NCBI RefSeq assembly: GCF_008386495.1
Contig: NZ_VTHJ01000024.1
Coordinates: forward strand, 1-64,000
Direction of reading: 5' to 3'
Length of the DNA: 64,000 nucleotides
Source of the DNA: Streptomyces tailanensis
GTDB lineage: Bacteria > Actinomycetota > Actinomycetes > Streptomycetales > Streptomycetaceae
Below the pieces are notes generated by a model that was not told where the DNA came from, ran no database searches, and was given only the letters and a program-made list of their open reading frames with translations. Made by a program: the position numbers and the translations under genes. Within the stretch, counting starts at the first letter, position 1. Every line of letters begins with the position of its first letter. Positions 41,710-50,744 of this stretch are shown here, one piece after another.

Positions 41710-43425
41710 TCACAGCGCCGGGTACGCGTTCTGCATCAGCTGCTGGAACTGGGCTGAGAACCAGTGCCCGGACAGCGGCGAGTTCGGCAGGGCGCCGGAC
41801 AAGTTGTTGCCGTTGCGCGGGTTGCCCGTGTACGTCGGGTCGCACATGCGGTCGAAGCCCTTGCCCTCGTCGTTCGGGATGGCGGAGCTGGAGCCGTCGG
41901 ACTCCCCCGGCGGCTTCATCCACACGTACGCGTCGATCCCGGCCTCGGGGGCCACCTGCGGACGCTCGCCGAGCCCGGCACCGGACTGGTTGCACCAGTT
42001 GCCGATGTGGATGCGGCGGTCGTAGCGGCCGCCGTTGACGAAGGTGTCCACGCTGGTCGTCGCACCGGGTCCGGTGGGCCGGGCGCTGCCGCCCCAGCCG
42101 TTCCTGGAGGTGTCGATCAGCATGCCGATGCTGGAGTTGAAGCCGACCGAGACCAGCTGGTTGCGGAAGGCCTGGGCGAAGGACAGCTCGTCGACGTAGC
42201 GGTTCCAGTCGACCCACTTCGACTCACGGACGGAGGTGCCGTTCACCGTGGAGTCGATGGTGAAGTTGTTCTCCTTCAGGGCGCTGTAGTTCGCCGTGTT
42301 GGTGATGAAGCCGTGGACGTCGCCCACCGTGGCGCCCTCGGCGGTCGCCGCCTCCTTGAAGATGTTGGCGGAGGCGCCGAAGTTGTCGTCCCAGCCGATC
42401 CAGCCGTGGTGGCCGGCGTCGACGTAGTTGTAGACGTTCGCCACGTCACCGAGCTTGTTGAGCGCGTAGCCGACGCCCTTGACGTAGTTGCCGTTGGCCT
42501 TCATCACATCGCACTCGGGGGTGGCCGTCGGGCGGCTGCCGGTGTTGGTGACGAGGTTGGGCAGCGAGTCGATCTCGACCGTGGTGACGATCCGCAGCGA
42601 GGCGTACTTCGAGTCGGCGAGGATGGCCGCGATCGGGTCGATGTACTCCGTCTTGTAGCGGTCGATCTCCGTCGGGCCCAGCTCTCCGTTGGAGGCGAGG
42701 GCCGCGCAGTCACGGCCGGGCAGGTTGTAGATGACCAGCTGCACGACGAGCTGGTCGGAGCCCTTCTGCCGCAGCGCCTCGTCGAGGTGGTCGCGCAGCC
42801 CCATGCCGCTGCCCACGCCCTCGATCGCGGCGATCCGGTCCAGCCAGACGCCCGTGGGCTGGCTGGAGATCCGGCTGCCACCCGGCTCGGCGGCGGCCTT
42901 CGCGGACCACTCGGGGTTCACGTACACCTTGGCGCCGGAGTACGGATTGTCCACCTTGGCGTTCGGTGTACCCGGGTCCGGCGGATCGGTCGGGCCGCTG
43001 CCGCCGTCGTCGACGTTGCAGGTCACCCCGTCCAGCGTGAACGTGGTCGGGAGGGCGTTGGTGCCGCTGTAGGTGGCGTTGAAGCCGAAGCTCACCGAAC
43101 CGCCGGTCGCCAGCGTGCCGTTGTACGTCTCGTTCGCGGCCGTCACGGCGCTGCCGCTCTGGGTGACCCGGGAGTTCCAGGCGTTGGTGACCTGCTGGTT
43201 CCCGGCGTACGACCACTTCACGGCCCACGACGACTTCGCGGCGCCGTTGTTGGTGATCGTGACGGCGGTGGTGAAGCCGGTGGACCACTGGTTCTGCACC
43301 TTGTAGTCGACGGTGCAGGGGATCGCCTCGGCGCCGACATCGTCCGGCACGGCGGCGATCGCGGTCCCGGCGGCACCGGCGACCAGCGCCATCGCCGCGA
43401 GGAGTGCTGTTCTGGTACGGCTCAT
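41710..43425 (-). CDS. Secreted cellobiohydrolase, GH6 with N-terminal CBM2
   Basis: This 571-residue protein has a signal peptide (RTALLAAMALVAGAAGTAIA). A CBM2 cellulose-binding module (residues about 36-138; VDYKVQNQWSTGFTTAVTITN, SGSAVTAANETYNGTLATGGSVSFGF) is followed by a Pro/Gly linker and a GH6 catalytic domain. The GH6 catalytic aspartates are in PGRDCAALASNGE and EIDSLPNLVTN, and ligand tryptophans are in WIGWDDN. The length of the active-site region indicates an exoglucanase releasing cellobiose from the non-reducing end. It is divergent from the GH48 gene across two CebR-like sites, so the two exo-enzymes are likely induced together by cello-oligosaccharides. Confidence 0.94.
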   Translation of the reverse strand: MSRTRTALLAAMALVAGAAGTAIAAVPDDVGAEAIPCTVDYKVQNQWSTGFTTAVTITNNGAAKSSWAVKWSYAGNQQVTNAWNSRVTQSGSAVTAANETYNGTLATGGSVSFGFNATYSGTNALPTTFTLDGVTCNVDDGGSGPTDPPDPGTPNAKVDNPYSGAKVYVNPEWSAKAAAEPGGSRISSQPTGVWLDRIAAIEGVGSGMGLRDHLDEALRQKGSDQLVVQLVIYNLPGRDCAALASNGELGPTEIDRYKTEYIDPIAAILADSKYASLRIVTTVEIDSLPNLVTNTGSRPTATPECDVMKANGNYVKGVGYALNKLGDVANVYNYVDAGHHGWIGWDDNFGASANIFKEAATAEGATVGDVHGFITNTANYSALKENNFTIDSTVNGTSVRESKWVDWNRYVDELSFAQAFRNQLVSVGFNSSIGMLIDTSRNGWGGSARPTGPGATTSVDTFVNGGRYDRRIHIGNWCNQSGAGLGERPQVAPEAGIDAYVWMKPPGESDGSSSAIPNDEGKGFDRMCDPTYTGNPRNGNNLSGALPNSPLSGHWFSAQFQQLMQNAYPAL

Positions 43426-43670
43426 GAGTGCGGGTTTCCTCTTCCGTAGTGGGGTGTACGTGGAGGTTCCGAACGGGGTCGTCATGGTCTGCCCGGGCAC
43501 GCCCAGCGGGACCTGGACGGCGGCTACACGGGTAGGACGGTGCTTCCCTGCCACGACGCGGTGAACCCGGCGCCGAGGCCGGCGCCGACGAGTAAAAGAC
43601 CTGAACGCGGGGGGTGTCGCATGAGCGACTCCTTGCAGATCGGACACGCCGGGACGGACGTGTCGACTGA

Positions 43671-43684
43671 TGGAACCGCTCCCA
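43671..43684. promoter_or_regulatory. CebR-like operator, GH6 side
   Basis: TGGAACCGCTCCCA matches the CebR consensus TGGGAGCGCTCCCA at 12 of 14 positions, with the right half perfect. CebR is the LacI-type repressor of Streptomyces cellulase genes, released by cellobiose or cellotriose. Confidence 0.7.
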
Positions 43685-43822
43685 CTGGTGCAGGTGAAGG
43701 TAGCGCCAAGTGACGGTAAAAGACAGAGGTGTTGCGTTATTGCACACCAAGAATCTTTTCGCCCTCATCGAATCTTTTCGACTCTTCAAGTGCCTTGACC
43801 CCTTGCGTCCCGCTCCTCAATA

Positions 43823-43836
43823 TGGGAGCGCTCCCA
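43823..43836. promoter_or_regulatory. CebR operator, GH48 side
   Basis: TGGGAGCGCTCCCA is the exact 14-base CebR palindrome, about 70 bases ahead of the GH48 start. It strongly predicts cellobiose-dependent induction. Confidence 0.9.
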
Positions 43837-43904
43837 CTGGTTCAAGGCTTGTTGTTGCTGCTCCGCCCCCACCTTCGTAAGAGCCGCACGGAAGGAACCA
43901 GAGC

Positions 43905-46820
43905 ATGCACCCCAGACGGAGACGCCGTGCCACGCGGCGTCTTTGGACCGCCGCCGTGGCGGCCCTGGCACTCCCCTTGACGATGCTCTCGACCGGCTCG
44001 ACTCCCGCCAGTGCGGCGGCAGTCGCGTGCAGCGTCGACTACAAGACGAACGACTGGGGTTCGGGCTTCACCGCCGACCTCACGATCACCAACCGGGGCA
44101 CCGAGGCCATCAGCGGCTGGACCCTGACGTACGACTACGCGGGCAACCAGACGCTGTCCAACGGCTGGAACGGCACCTGGTCGCAGTCCGGGAAGACGGT
44201 GACGGCGAAGAACGTGTCCTGGAACGGCACGATCGCCGTCGGGGCCGCGGTGACCACCGGCGCCCAGTTCACGTACAGCGGCACGAACGCGGCACCGACC
44301 GACTTCGCGATCAACGGCACGACATGTGTGGGCGCCCACCAGCCGCCGATCACCGTGCTGACCAGCCCGACGGCGGGCGCGGTGTACTCGCAGGGCGACG
44401 CGGTGCCGATGGCGGCGACCGCGGCCGCCGCCGACGACGCCACGATCGCCAAGGTCGAGTTCTACGACGACACCACGCTGCTGGGCACGGACACGACGTC
44501 GCCGTACACGTTCTCGGCGGCCGGCTTGGCCGTGGGCAGTCATTCCCTCGTCGCCAAGGCCTACGACAGCCTGGGCGCGTCGGCGGACTCCACGCCGGTC
44601 GGCATCACGGTCGCCTCGGGGCCCGCCGTGGTGGTCTCACCGACCCAACTGGGCGTGCGACAGGGCGAGTCGAGCACGTACGACGTGAAACTTTCGACGC
44701 AGCCTTCGGGCAATGTGACGGTGACGACCGCTCGGGCCTCCGGCAACACCGGGCTCTCCGTGACCGGCGGCGCGTCGCTGACCTTCACGCCGTCGAACTG
44801 GAACACCGCCCAGAAGGTGACCATCGGCGCGAACGCCTCCGGCACCGGTTCGGCGGTCTTCGAGTCGACGGCCACCGGGCACGCCAAGGCCGCGGTGACC
44901 GTGACCCAACTGGCCGCGGCCGGCGAGTACGACGCCCGCTTCCTGGAGCTCTACGGCAAGATCACCAACCCGGCGAACGGCTACTTCTCCCCCGAGGGCA
45001 TCCCGTACCACTCGGTGGAGACGCTGATCGTCGAGGCGCCGGACCACGGCCATGAGACCACGTCGGAGGCGTACAGCTACCTCCTGTGGCTCCAGGCCAT
45101 GTACGGCAAGGTGACGGGCGACTGGTCCCGGTTCAACGGTGCCTGGGAGATCATGGAGAAGTACATGATCCCCACCCACGCCGACCAGCCGACCAACTCC
45201 TTCTACACGGCGAACAAGCCGGCGACGTACGCCCCCGAGCACGACACCCCGAACGAGTATCCGGCGCAGCTCAACACCGGTGTCTCGGTCGGCTCGGACC
45301 CGATCGCCGCCGAGCTGAAGAGCGCGTACGGCACGGACGATGTGTACGGCATGCACTGGCTGCAGGACGTCGACAACGTGTACGGCTACGGCAACTCGCC
45401 CGGCAAGTGCGAGGCGGGCCCGACCGACACCGGCCCGTCGTACATCAACACCTTCCAGCGCGGGCCGCAGGAGTCGGTGTGGGAGACCATCCCTCAGCCC
45501 ACCTGCGACCAGTTCAAGTACGGCGGCACGAACGGGTACCTGGACCTGTTCACCGGTGACGCCTCGTACGCCAAGCAGTGGAAGTTCACCAACGCGCCCG
45601 ACGCCGACGCGCGTGCCGTGCAGGCAGCGTACTGGGCGGACATCTGGGCCAAGCAGCAGGGCAAGGGTGCCGATGTCTCCGCGACCATCGGCAAGGCCGC
45701 GAAGATGGGCGACTATCTGCGCTACGCCATGTACGACAAGTACTTCAAGAAGATCGGGAACTGCGTGGGGGCCACGTCCTGCCCCGCCGGTACCGGCAAG
45801 GACGCCTCTCACTACCTGATGTCCTGGTACTACGCGTGGGGCGGCGCCACCGACACCAGCGCCGGCTGGGCCTGGCGCATCGGCTCCAGCCACACGCACG
45901 GCGGCTACCAGAACCCGCTCGCCGCGTACGCCCTCGCCAACTACGCCCCGCTGAAGCCCAAGTCGACCACCGGGCAGGCGGACTGGGCCAAGTCCCTCGA
46001 CCGGCAGATCGAGTTCTACCGCTGGCTGCAGTCCAACGAGGGCGGCATCGCGGGCGGCGCCACCAACAGCTGGGCGGGGCGGTACGCCACGCCGCCGGCC
46101 GGGACGCCGACCTTCTACGGCATGTACTACGACGAGAAGCCCGTGTACCACGACCCGCCGTCCAACCAGTGGTTCGGCTTCCAGGCGTGGTCCATGGAGC
46201 GCGTCGCCGAGTACTACCAGCAGACGGGGAACGCGGCCGCGAAGACCGTGCTCGACAAGTGGGTCGACTGGGCGCTGTCCAAGACCACGATCAACCCTGA
46301 CGGGACGTACCGGATTCCGTCGACCTTGCAGTGGTCGGGTGCGCCGGACACGTGGAACGCCTCAAGTCCGGGTGCCAACGCGGGACTTCACGTCACCGTC
46401 GCCGACTACACCGACGACGTCGGTGTGGCCGCCGCGTACGCCAAGACCCTGACGTACTACGCCGACCGCTCCGGTGACGCCGACGCGGCCCGGGTCGCCA
46501 AGGCCCTGCTCGACGGGATGTGGGACCACCATCAGGACGGGCTCGGGATCGCCGTTCCTGAGACCCGCGCGGACTACAACCGGTTCGACGACCGGGTGTA
46601 CGTGCCGAGTGGGTGGACCGGGACCATGCCGAACGGTGACGCGATCAACTCGTCGTCGACGTTCGATTCGATCCGGTCGTTTTATGAGGACGATCCGGCG
46701 TGGTCGAAGATCGAGGCGTACCTGGCGGGTGGCGCCGCGCCGTCGTTCACGTATCACCGGTTCTGGGCTCAGGCGGACATCGCGTTGGCCATGGGCTCAT
46801 ACGCGGAGCTTCTCGAATAG
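43905..46820 (+). CDS. Secreted reducing-end cellobiohydrolase, CBM2-Ig-GH48
   Basis: This 971-residue protein has an arginine-rich signal peptide. A CBM2 module spans about 38-142 (CSVDYKTNDWGSGFTADLTITN), followed by an Ig-like domain (ITVLTSPTAGAVYSQGDAVPM through AKAYDSLGASADS) and a second beta-sandwich (VVVSPTQLGVRQGESSTYDVKL). The GH48 (alpha/alpha)6 barrel runs from about 345 to the end. The catalytic acid lies in HETTSEAYSY (Glu388), with typical GMHWLQDVDNVYG, YGGTNGYLDLF and SWYYAWGG. GH48 enzymes cut cellobiose from chain ends and act with GH6. An exact CebR site precedes it, and a terminator at 46870 follows. Confidence 0.95.
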   Translation: MHPRRRRRATRRLWTAAVAALALPLTMLSTGSTPASAAAVACSVDYKTNDWGSGFTADLTITNRGTEAISGWTLTYDYAGNQTLSNGWNGTWSQSGKTVTAKNVSWNGTIAVGAAVTTGAQFTYSGTNAAPTDFAINGTTCVGAHQPPITVLTSPTAGAVYSQGDAVPMAATAAAADDATIAKVEFYDDTTLLGTDTTSPYTFSAAGLAVGSHSLVAKAYDSLGASADSTPVGITVASGPAVVVSPTQLGVRQGESSTYDVKLSTQPSGNVTVTTARASGNTGLSVTGGASLTFTPSNWNTAQKVTIGANASGTGSAVFESTATGHAKAAVTVTQLAAAGEYDARFLELYGKITNPANGYFSPEGIPYHSVETLIVEAPDHGHETTSEAYSYLLWLQAMYGKVTGDWSRFNGAWEIMEKYMIPTHADQPTNSFYTANKPATYAPEHDTPNEYPAQLNTGVSVGSDPIAAELKSAYGTDDVYGMHWLQDVDNVYGYGNSPGKCEAGPTDTGPSYINTFQRGPQESVWETIPQPTCDQFKYGGTNGYLDLFTGDASYAKQWKFTNAPDADARAVQAAYWADIWAKQQGKGADVSATIGKAAKMGDYLRYAMYDKYFKKIGNCVGATSCPAGTGKDASHYLMSWYYAWGGATDTSAGWAWRIGSSHTHGGYQNPLAAYALANYAPLKPKSTTGQADWAKSLDRQIEFYRWLQSNEGGIAGGATNSWAGRYATPPAGTPTFYGMYYDEKPVYHDPPSNQWFGFQAWSMERVAEYYQQTGNAAAKTVLDKWVDWALSKTTINPDGTYRIPSTLQWSGAPDTWNASSPGANAGLHVTVADYTDDVGVAAAYAKTLTYYADRSGDADAARVAKALLDGMWDHHQDGLGIAVPETRADYNRFDDRVYVPSGWTGTMPNGDAINSSSTFDSIRSFYEDDPAWSKIEAYLAGGAAPSFTYHRFWAQADIALAMGSYAELLE

Positions 46821-46869
46821 CCCCGCTGACGCTCCGCAGATACGGCTTCGCCACCTGACGGCGAAGCCT

Positions 46870-46908
46870 GGCCGGGCGGTCCCCACCCGCACTGGGGGCC
46901 GCCCGGCC
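46870..46908 (+). terminator. Hairpin terminator after the GH48 gene
   Basis: A 10-bp stem, GGCCGGGCGG/CCGCCCGGCC, has an inner CCCC/GGGG extension, 50 bases beyond the GH48 stop. It would separate GH48 and GH74 transcripts, although read-through is possible. Confidence 0.75.
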
Positions 46909-46956
46909 GTTCGCGCCTGTCCATCCCTCCCCCACACTTCTGGAGAGGACATCACC

Positions 46957-49629
46957 GTGCGAAGAACCCGCATCCTCACGGTCGTGCTCGCCCTCTCGGC
47001 CGGTCTGCTCGCGGGCTCCCCACCCGCGCTGGCCGCCGAGCAGGCCGATAAGCCGGTGTCGATCGCCGCCGACACCTACACCTGGAAGAACGCCCGCATC
47101 GACGGCGGCGGCTTCGTCCCCGGCATCGTGTTCAACCGCAAGGAGAAGAACCTCGCGTACGCCCGTACCGACATCGGTGGGGCCTACCGCTGGGTGGAGT
47201 CCTCGAAAACGTGGACCCCGCTGCTCGACTCGGTCGGCTGGGACAACTGGGGGCACACGGGAGTCGTGAGCCTCGCCTCCGACTCCGTCGACCCCGACAA
47301 GGTGTACGTGGCGGCCGGGACGTACACCAACAGCTGGGACCCCGGCAACGGCGCGATCCTCCGCTCGTCCGACCGCGGCGCGAGCTGGCAGAAAACCGAC
47401 CTGCCGTTCAAGCTGGGCGGGAACATGCCGGGTCGAGGCATGGGTGAACGGCTCGTCGTCGACCCCAACAAGAACAGCGTCCTGTACCTGGGCGCGCCCA
47501 GCGGCAAGGGGCTGTGGCGGTCGACGGACTCGGGGGTCACCTGGTCCCAGGTGACGAACTTCCCGAACGTCGGCAACTACGTGCAGGATCCGGCCGACAC
47601 CAGCGGCTACGCGAACGACAACCAAGGGATCGTCTGGGTCACCTTCGACGAGTCCACGGGGACGTCCGGGAACGCCACGAGGACGATCTACGTCGGGGTC
47701 GCCGACAAGGAAAACGCCGTCTATCGCTCGACCGACGCGGGCGCGACCTGGTCGCGGGTGGCCGGGCAGCCCACCGGTTATCTGGCCCACAAGGGCGTCC
47801 TCGACGCCACGAACGGCTACCTCCACCTCTCCTACAGCGACAAGGGCGGCCCGTACGACGGCGGCAAGGGCCAGCTGTGGCGGTACGCGACGGCGACCGG
47901 TACCTGGACGAACATCAGCCCGGTGGCGGAGGCCGACACGTACTACGGCTTCAGCGGGCTGACGGTCGACCGGCAGGACCCCGGCACGGTCATGGCGACG
48001 GCGTACAGCTCCTGGTGGCCGGACACCCAGATCTTCCGCTCGACGGACAGCGGGGCGACCTGGACGAGGGCGTGGGACTACGGGTCGTCCGGCAGCCGCG
48101 AGAACCGCTACACGATCGACGTCTCGTCGTCCCCGTGGCTGACCTGGAACGCGAACCCCTCACCGCCCGAACAGACCCCGAAACTCGGCTGGATGACCGA
48201 GTCGCTGGAGATCGACCCGTTCAATTCCAACCGGCTGATGTACGGGACGGGCGCGACGATCTACGGCTCCGAGAACCTCACGACCTGGGACAGCGGCGGC
48301 AAGTTCGCCGTCAAGCCCATGGTGCAGGGCCTGGAGGAGACCGCGGTCAACGACCTGGCCTCTCCCCCGTCGGGCGCCCCGCTGCTGAGCGCGCTCGGTG
48401 ACGTCGGCGGCTTCCGGCACACAGATCTGACCAAGGTCCCGTCGATGATGTTCACGCAGCCGAACTTCACCTCCACGACCAGCCTGGACTACGCCGAGAC
48501 CAACCCGAACACGGTCGTGCGCGTGGGCAACCTCGACTCCGGCCCGCACATCGCGTTCTCGACCGACAACGGCGCCAACTGGTTCGCGGGAAGCGACCCT
48601 TCGGGCGTCAGCGGCGGCGGTACGGTCGCGGCGGCGTCGGACGGCAGCCGGTTCGTGTGGAGCCCGCAGGGCACCGGCGTGCAGTACACGACGGGCTTCG
48701 GCAACTCCTGGGCGGCCTCCAGCGGCATCCCGGCGGGTGCGATCGTCGAGTCCGACCGCGTCGACCCGAGGACCTTCTATGGCTTCAAGTCCGGGAAGTT
48801 CTACGTCAGTACGGACGGCGGCGCGACCTTCACGGCGTCCTCGGCGACCGGTCTGCCGAGCGGCGACAGTGTCCGCTTCAAGGCGCTGCCCGGCGTGAAG
48901 GGCGACGTCTGGCTGGCGGGCGGCGCGACCGACGGCGCGTACGGTCTGTGGCACTCCACGGACGGCGGCGCCACCTTCACGAAGCTGGCGGGTGTCGAGC
49001 AGGCCGACACCATCGGCTTCGGCAAGGCCGCGACGGGGGCCTCGTACCAGACCCTCTACACCAGCGCCAAGATCGGCGGCGTACGAGGGATCTTCCGCTC
49101 GACCGACAAGGGCGCGACCTGGACCCGCATCAACGACGACGCCCATCAGTGGGGTTGGACGGGCGCGGCCATCACCGGCGACCCGCGCGTCTACGGGCGG
49201 GTCTACATCGCGACGAACGGGCGCGGGGTCATCTACGGCGACTCCTCCGACACAGGCGGCGGAGGCGGCGGCACGGATCCCGACCCGGATCCGGACCCCC
49301 AGCCGACGGGCGCCTGCGCGGTGACGTACCAGGTCACCAACGAGTGGTCGGGCGGCTTCCAGGCGGACGTGCGGCTGAGCAACACCGGCACGAGCGCGTG
49401 GACCGGCTGGTCCCTCAACTGGTCCTTCCCCAACGGTCAGGCCGTCTCCCAGATGTGGAACGCCGACCACACCCAGTCGGGGTCGGCGGTGACGGCGAAG
49501 AACGTGGGCTGGAACGGCAACGTGGCGGCGGGCTCGTCGGTGAGCTTCGGCTTCACGGGCAGTTGGTCGGGCGCCAACGGTGAACCGACGGCCTTCCGGC
49601 TCGGCGAGCAGGCCTGCACGGTCAGTTGA
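46957..49629 (+). CDS. Secreted xyloglucanase, GH74 with C-terminal CBM2
   Basis: This 890-residue protein has a signal peptide (RILTVVLALSAGLLAGSPPALA). Two seven-bladed propellers of GH74 follow (about 38-760) with repeated BNR-like motifs SSDRGASW, STDSGVTW, STDAGATW, STDSGATW and STDKGATW. The catalytic Asp72 is in YARTDIGGAYRW, near YTWKNARIDGGGFVPGI. A glycine/Asp-Pro linker (DTGGGGGGTDPDPDPDP) joins a CBM2 (VTYQVTNEWSGGFQADVRL through FGFTGSWSGANGEPTAF). It hydrolyses xyloglucan, making hemicellulose-coated cellulose accessible. GTG 46957 has GGAGAGGA at good distance. No CebR site was seen directly upstream. Confidence 0.94.
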   Translation: MRRTRILTVVLALSAGLLAGSPPALAAEQADKPVSIAADTYTWKNARIDGGGFVPGIVFNRKEKNLAYARTDIGGAYRWVESSKTWTPLLDSVGWDNWGHTGVVSLASDSVDPDKVYVAAGTYTNSWDPGNGAILRSSDRGASWQKTDLPFKLGGNMPGRGMGERLVVDPNKNSVLYLGAPSGKGLWRSTDSGVTWSQVTNFPNVGNYVQDPADTSGYANDNQGIVWVTFDESTGTSGNATRTIYVGVADKENAVYRSTDAGATWSRVAGQPTGYLAHKGVLDATNGYLHLSYSDKGGPYDGGKGQLWRYATATGTWTNISPVAEADTYYGFSGLTVDRQDPGTVMATAYSSWWPDTQIFRSTDSGATWTRAWDYGSSGSRENRYTIDVSSSPWLTWNANPSPPEQTPKLGWMTESLEIDPFNSNRLMYGTGATIYGSENLTTWDSGGKFAVKPMVQGLEETAVNDLASPPSGAPLLSALGDVGGFRHTDLTKVPSMMFTQPNFTSTTSLDYAETNPNTVVRVGNLDSGPHIAFSTDNGANWFAGSDPSGVSGGGTVAAASDGSRFVWSPQGTGVQYTTGFGNSWAASSGIPAGAIVESDRVDPRTFYGFKSGKFYVSTDGGATFTASSATGLPSGDSVRFKALPGVKGDVWLAGGATDGAYGLWHSTDGGATFTKLAGVEQADTIGFGKAATGASYQTLYTSAKIGGVRGIFRSTDKGATWTRINDDAHQWGWTGAAITGDPRVYGRVYIATNGRGVIYGDSSDTGGGGGGTDPDPDPDPQPTGACAVTYQVTNEWSGGFQADVRLSNTGTSAWTGWSLNWSFPNGQAVSQMWNADHTQSGSAVTAKNVGWNGNVAAGSSVSFGFTGSWSGANGEPTAFRLGEQACTVS

Positions 49630-49635
49630 ACCACC

Positions 49636-49665
49636 AGGGCGCGTGTCGAACCCGGCACGCGCCCT
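49636..49665 (+). terminator. Hairpin terminator after the GH74 gene
   Basis: AGGGCGCGTG and CACGCGCCCT pair over 10 bp; the stem extends inward by TCG/CGG with one wobble pair. It lies 7 bases after the xyloglucanase stop. Confidence 0.75.
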
Positions 49666-49775
49666 CTTCGGTCCATGTACACCCCCATCTATCGACATGT
49701 TCATGGCGAACACAGAGGGGCATTCCAGACTGTGTACGCACGACTCGCCCGGAGACCTTCCCAGAAGGAGCCCCT

Positions 49776-50690
49776 GTGCCGAACCACAGCCGAGTCACGC
49801 GCCGCATCGGTCTGAAGACCGCCCTCGCCGCGGCGGTTCTGCTCCCCCTGTCCCACAGAATGTCAGCCGAGCCCGCCGAGGCGGCGGACGAGGAGGACGA
49901 AGCCGCCGGTCCTCCTCTCGAAGTCATGTCCTTCAACCTGCGCTACGCGAGCACCACGCAGCCCAACAGCTGGGCCGTCCGCAGGCCGGTGATGCGGGAG
50001 CTGCTGCGGCAGGAAGGACCCCATGTCATCGGCACCCAGGAGGGCCTCCACCACCAGCTCCTCGACATCGAGGCCGACCTCGGACCGAACTACGACTGGA
50101 TCGGCACGGGACGCGCCGGCGGCAACCGCGACGAGTTCATGGCGGTCTTCTACGACACCAGCCGCCTCGCGCCGCTGGAACACCAGCACTTCTGGCTCTC
50201 CGACACTCCGGAGATCCCCGGCTCGAACACCTGGGGCGGCGGCTCCATCCGAATGGTCACCTGGGTCCGCTTCCGCGATCTGCGGGACGGCGACCGGCAG
50301 TTCTACCTCCTCAACACCCACCTCGACAACGCCAGCCAGTACGCCCGAGAGCGCGCCGCGTCCCTGATCGTCGAGCGCATGGCCCGTTTCGACCACTCCC
50401 TCCCCATCGTCGTCACCGGTGACTTCAATGTCGCGGCCCACAAGAACGTGGTCTACGACACGATGCTGGGCGCCGGGCTCGTCGACACCTGGGACAAGGC
50501 GGCCGAGCGCAGCGACCTGTACGCGACCTTCCACGGCTACCGGCCGCTGACACCCGGCGGCGACCGCATCGACTGGATCCTCGCCACACCGGGTGTCACG
50601 GTGCACCGGGCGTCCATCAACACCTTCTCGTCGAACGGCCAGTTCCCCAGCGACCACCTGCCCGTACAGGCCTCGCTGACCCTGGGATGA
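49776..50690 (+). CDS. Secreted endonuclease/exonuclease/phosphatase family hydrolase
   Basis: This 304-residue protein has a Tat-like signal (VTRRIGLKTALAAAVLLPLS). The EEP fold is clear: LEVMSFNLRYASTTQPNSWAVRRPVMRELLRQEGPHVIGTQEGL (metal-binding Asn and Glu), FYLLNTHLDNASQYARERAA, VVTGDFNVAAHKNVVYD, DRIDWILATPG and FPSDHLPVQASL (catalytic Asp-His). Secreted members in Streptomyces may cleave phosphodiesters or sphingomyelin-like lipids. Their place in polysaccharide clusters is common but unexplained. GTG 49776 has AAGGAG five bases ahead. Confidence 0.9.
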   Translation: MPNHSRVTRRIGLKTALAAAVLLPLSHRMSAEPAEAADEEDEAAGPPLEVMSFNLRYASTTQPNSWAVRRPVMRELLRQEGPHVIGTQEGLHHQLLDIEADLGPNYDWIGTGRAGGNRDEFMAVFYDTSRLAPLEHQHFWLSDTPEIPGSNTWGGGSIRMVTWVRFRDLRDGDRQFYLLNTHLDNASQYARERAASLIVERMARFDHSLPIVVTGDFNVAAHKNVVYDTMLGAGLVDTWDKAAERSDLYATFHGYRPLTPGGDRIDWILATPGVTVHRASINTFSSNGQFPSDHLPVQASLTLG

Positions 50691-50696
50691 GCCAGG

Positions 50697-50738
50697 AGCC
50701 CCTCGGCGGCCGGGCGGATACCCGGTCGCCGAGGGGCT
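50697..50738. terminator. Bidirectional terminator between convergent genes
   Basis: AGCCCCTCGGCG pairs with CGCCGAGGGGCT over 12 bp; the loop contains a second small hairpin (CCGGG/CCCGG). It lies 6 bases after the EEP gene stop and 7 bases from the PL11 gene stop. Confidence 0.85.
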
Positions 50739-50744
50739 GACCGC

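Larger units (their letters stand above)
43426..43904. other. 479-base divergent promoter region of the GH6 and GH48 genes
   Basis: The region carries two CebR-type operators (43671-43684 and 43823-43836), one nearer each cellulase gene, with an AT-rich stretch (about 43735-43800) between them that likely holds the promoters. A 32-residue frame starts with ATG at about 43622 on the minus strand and reads hydrophobic; I do not regard it as a gene. Confidence 0.6.

Noticed and set aside
43524..43709. Small hydrophobic frame in the cellulase promoter region
   Set aside because: It lacks a convincing ribosome site, overlaps a CebR operator, and shows no recognisable sequence.
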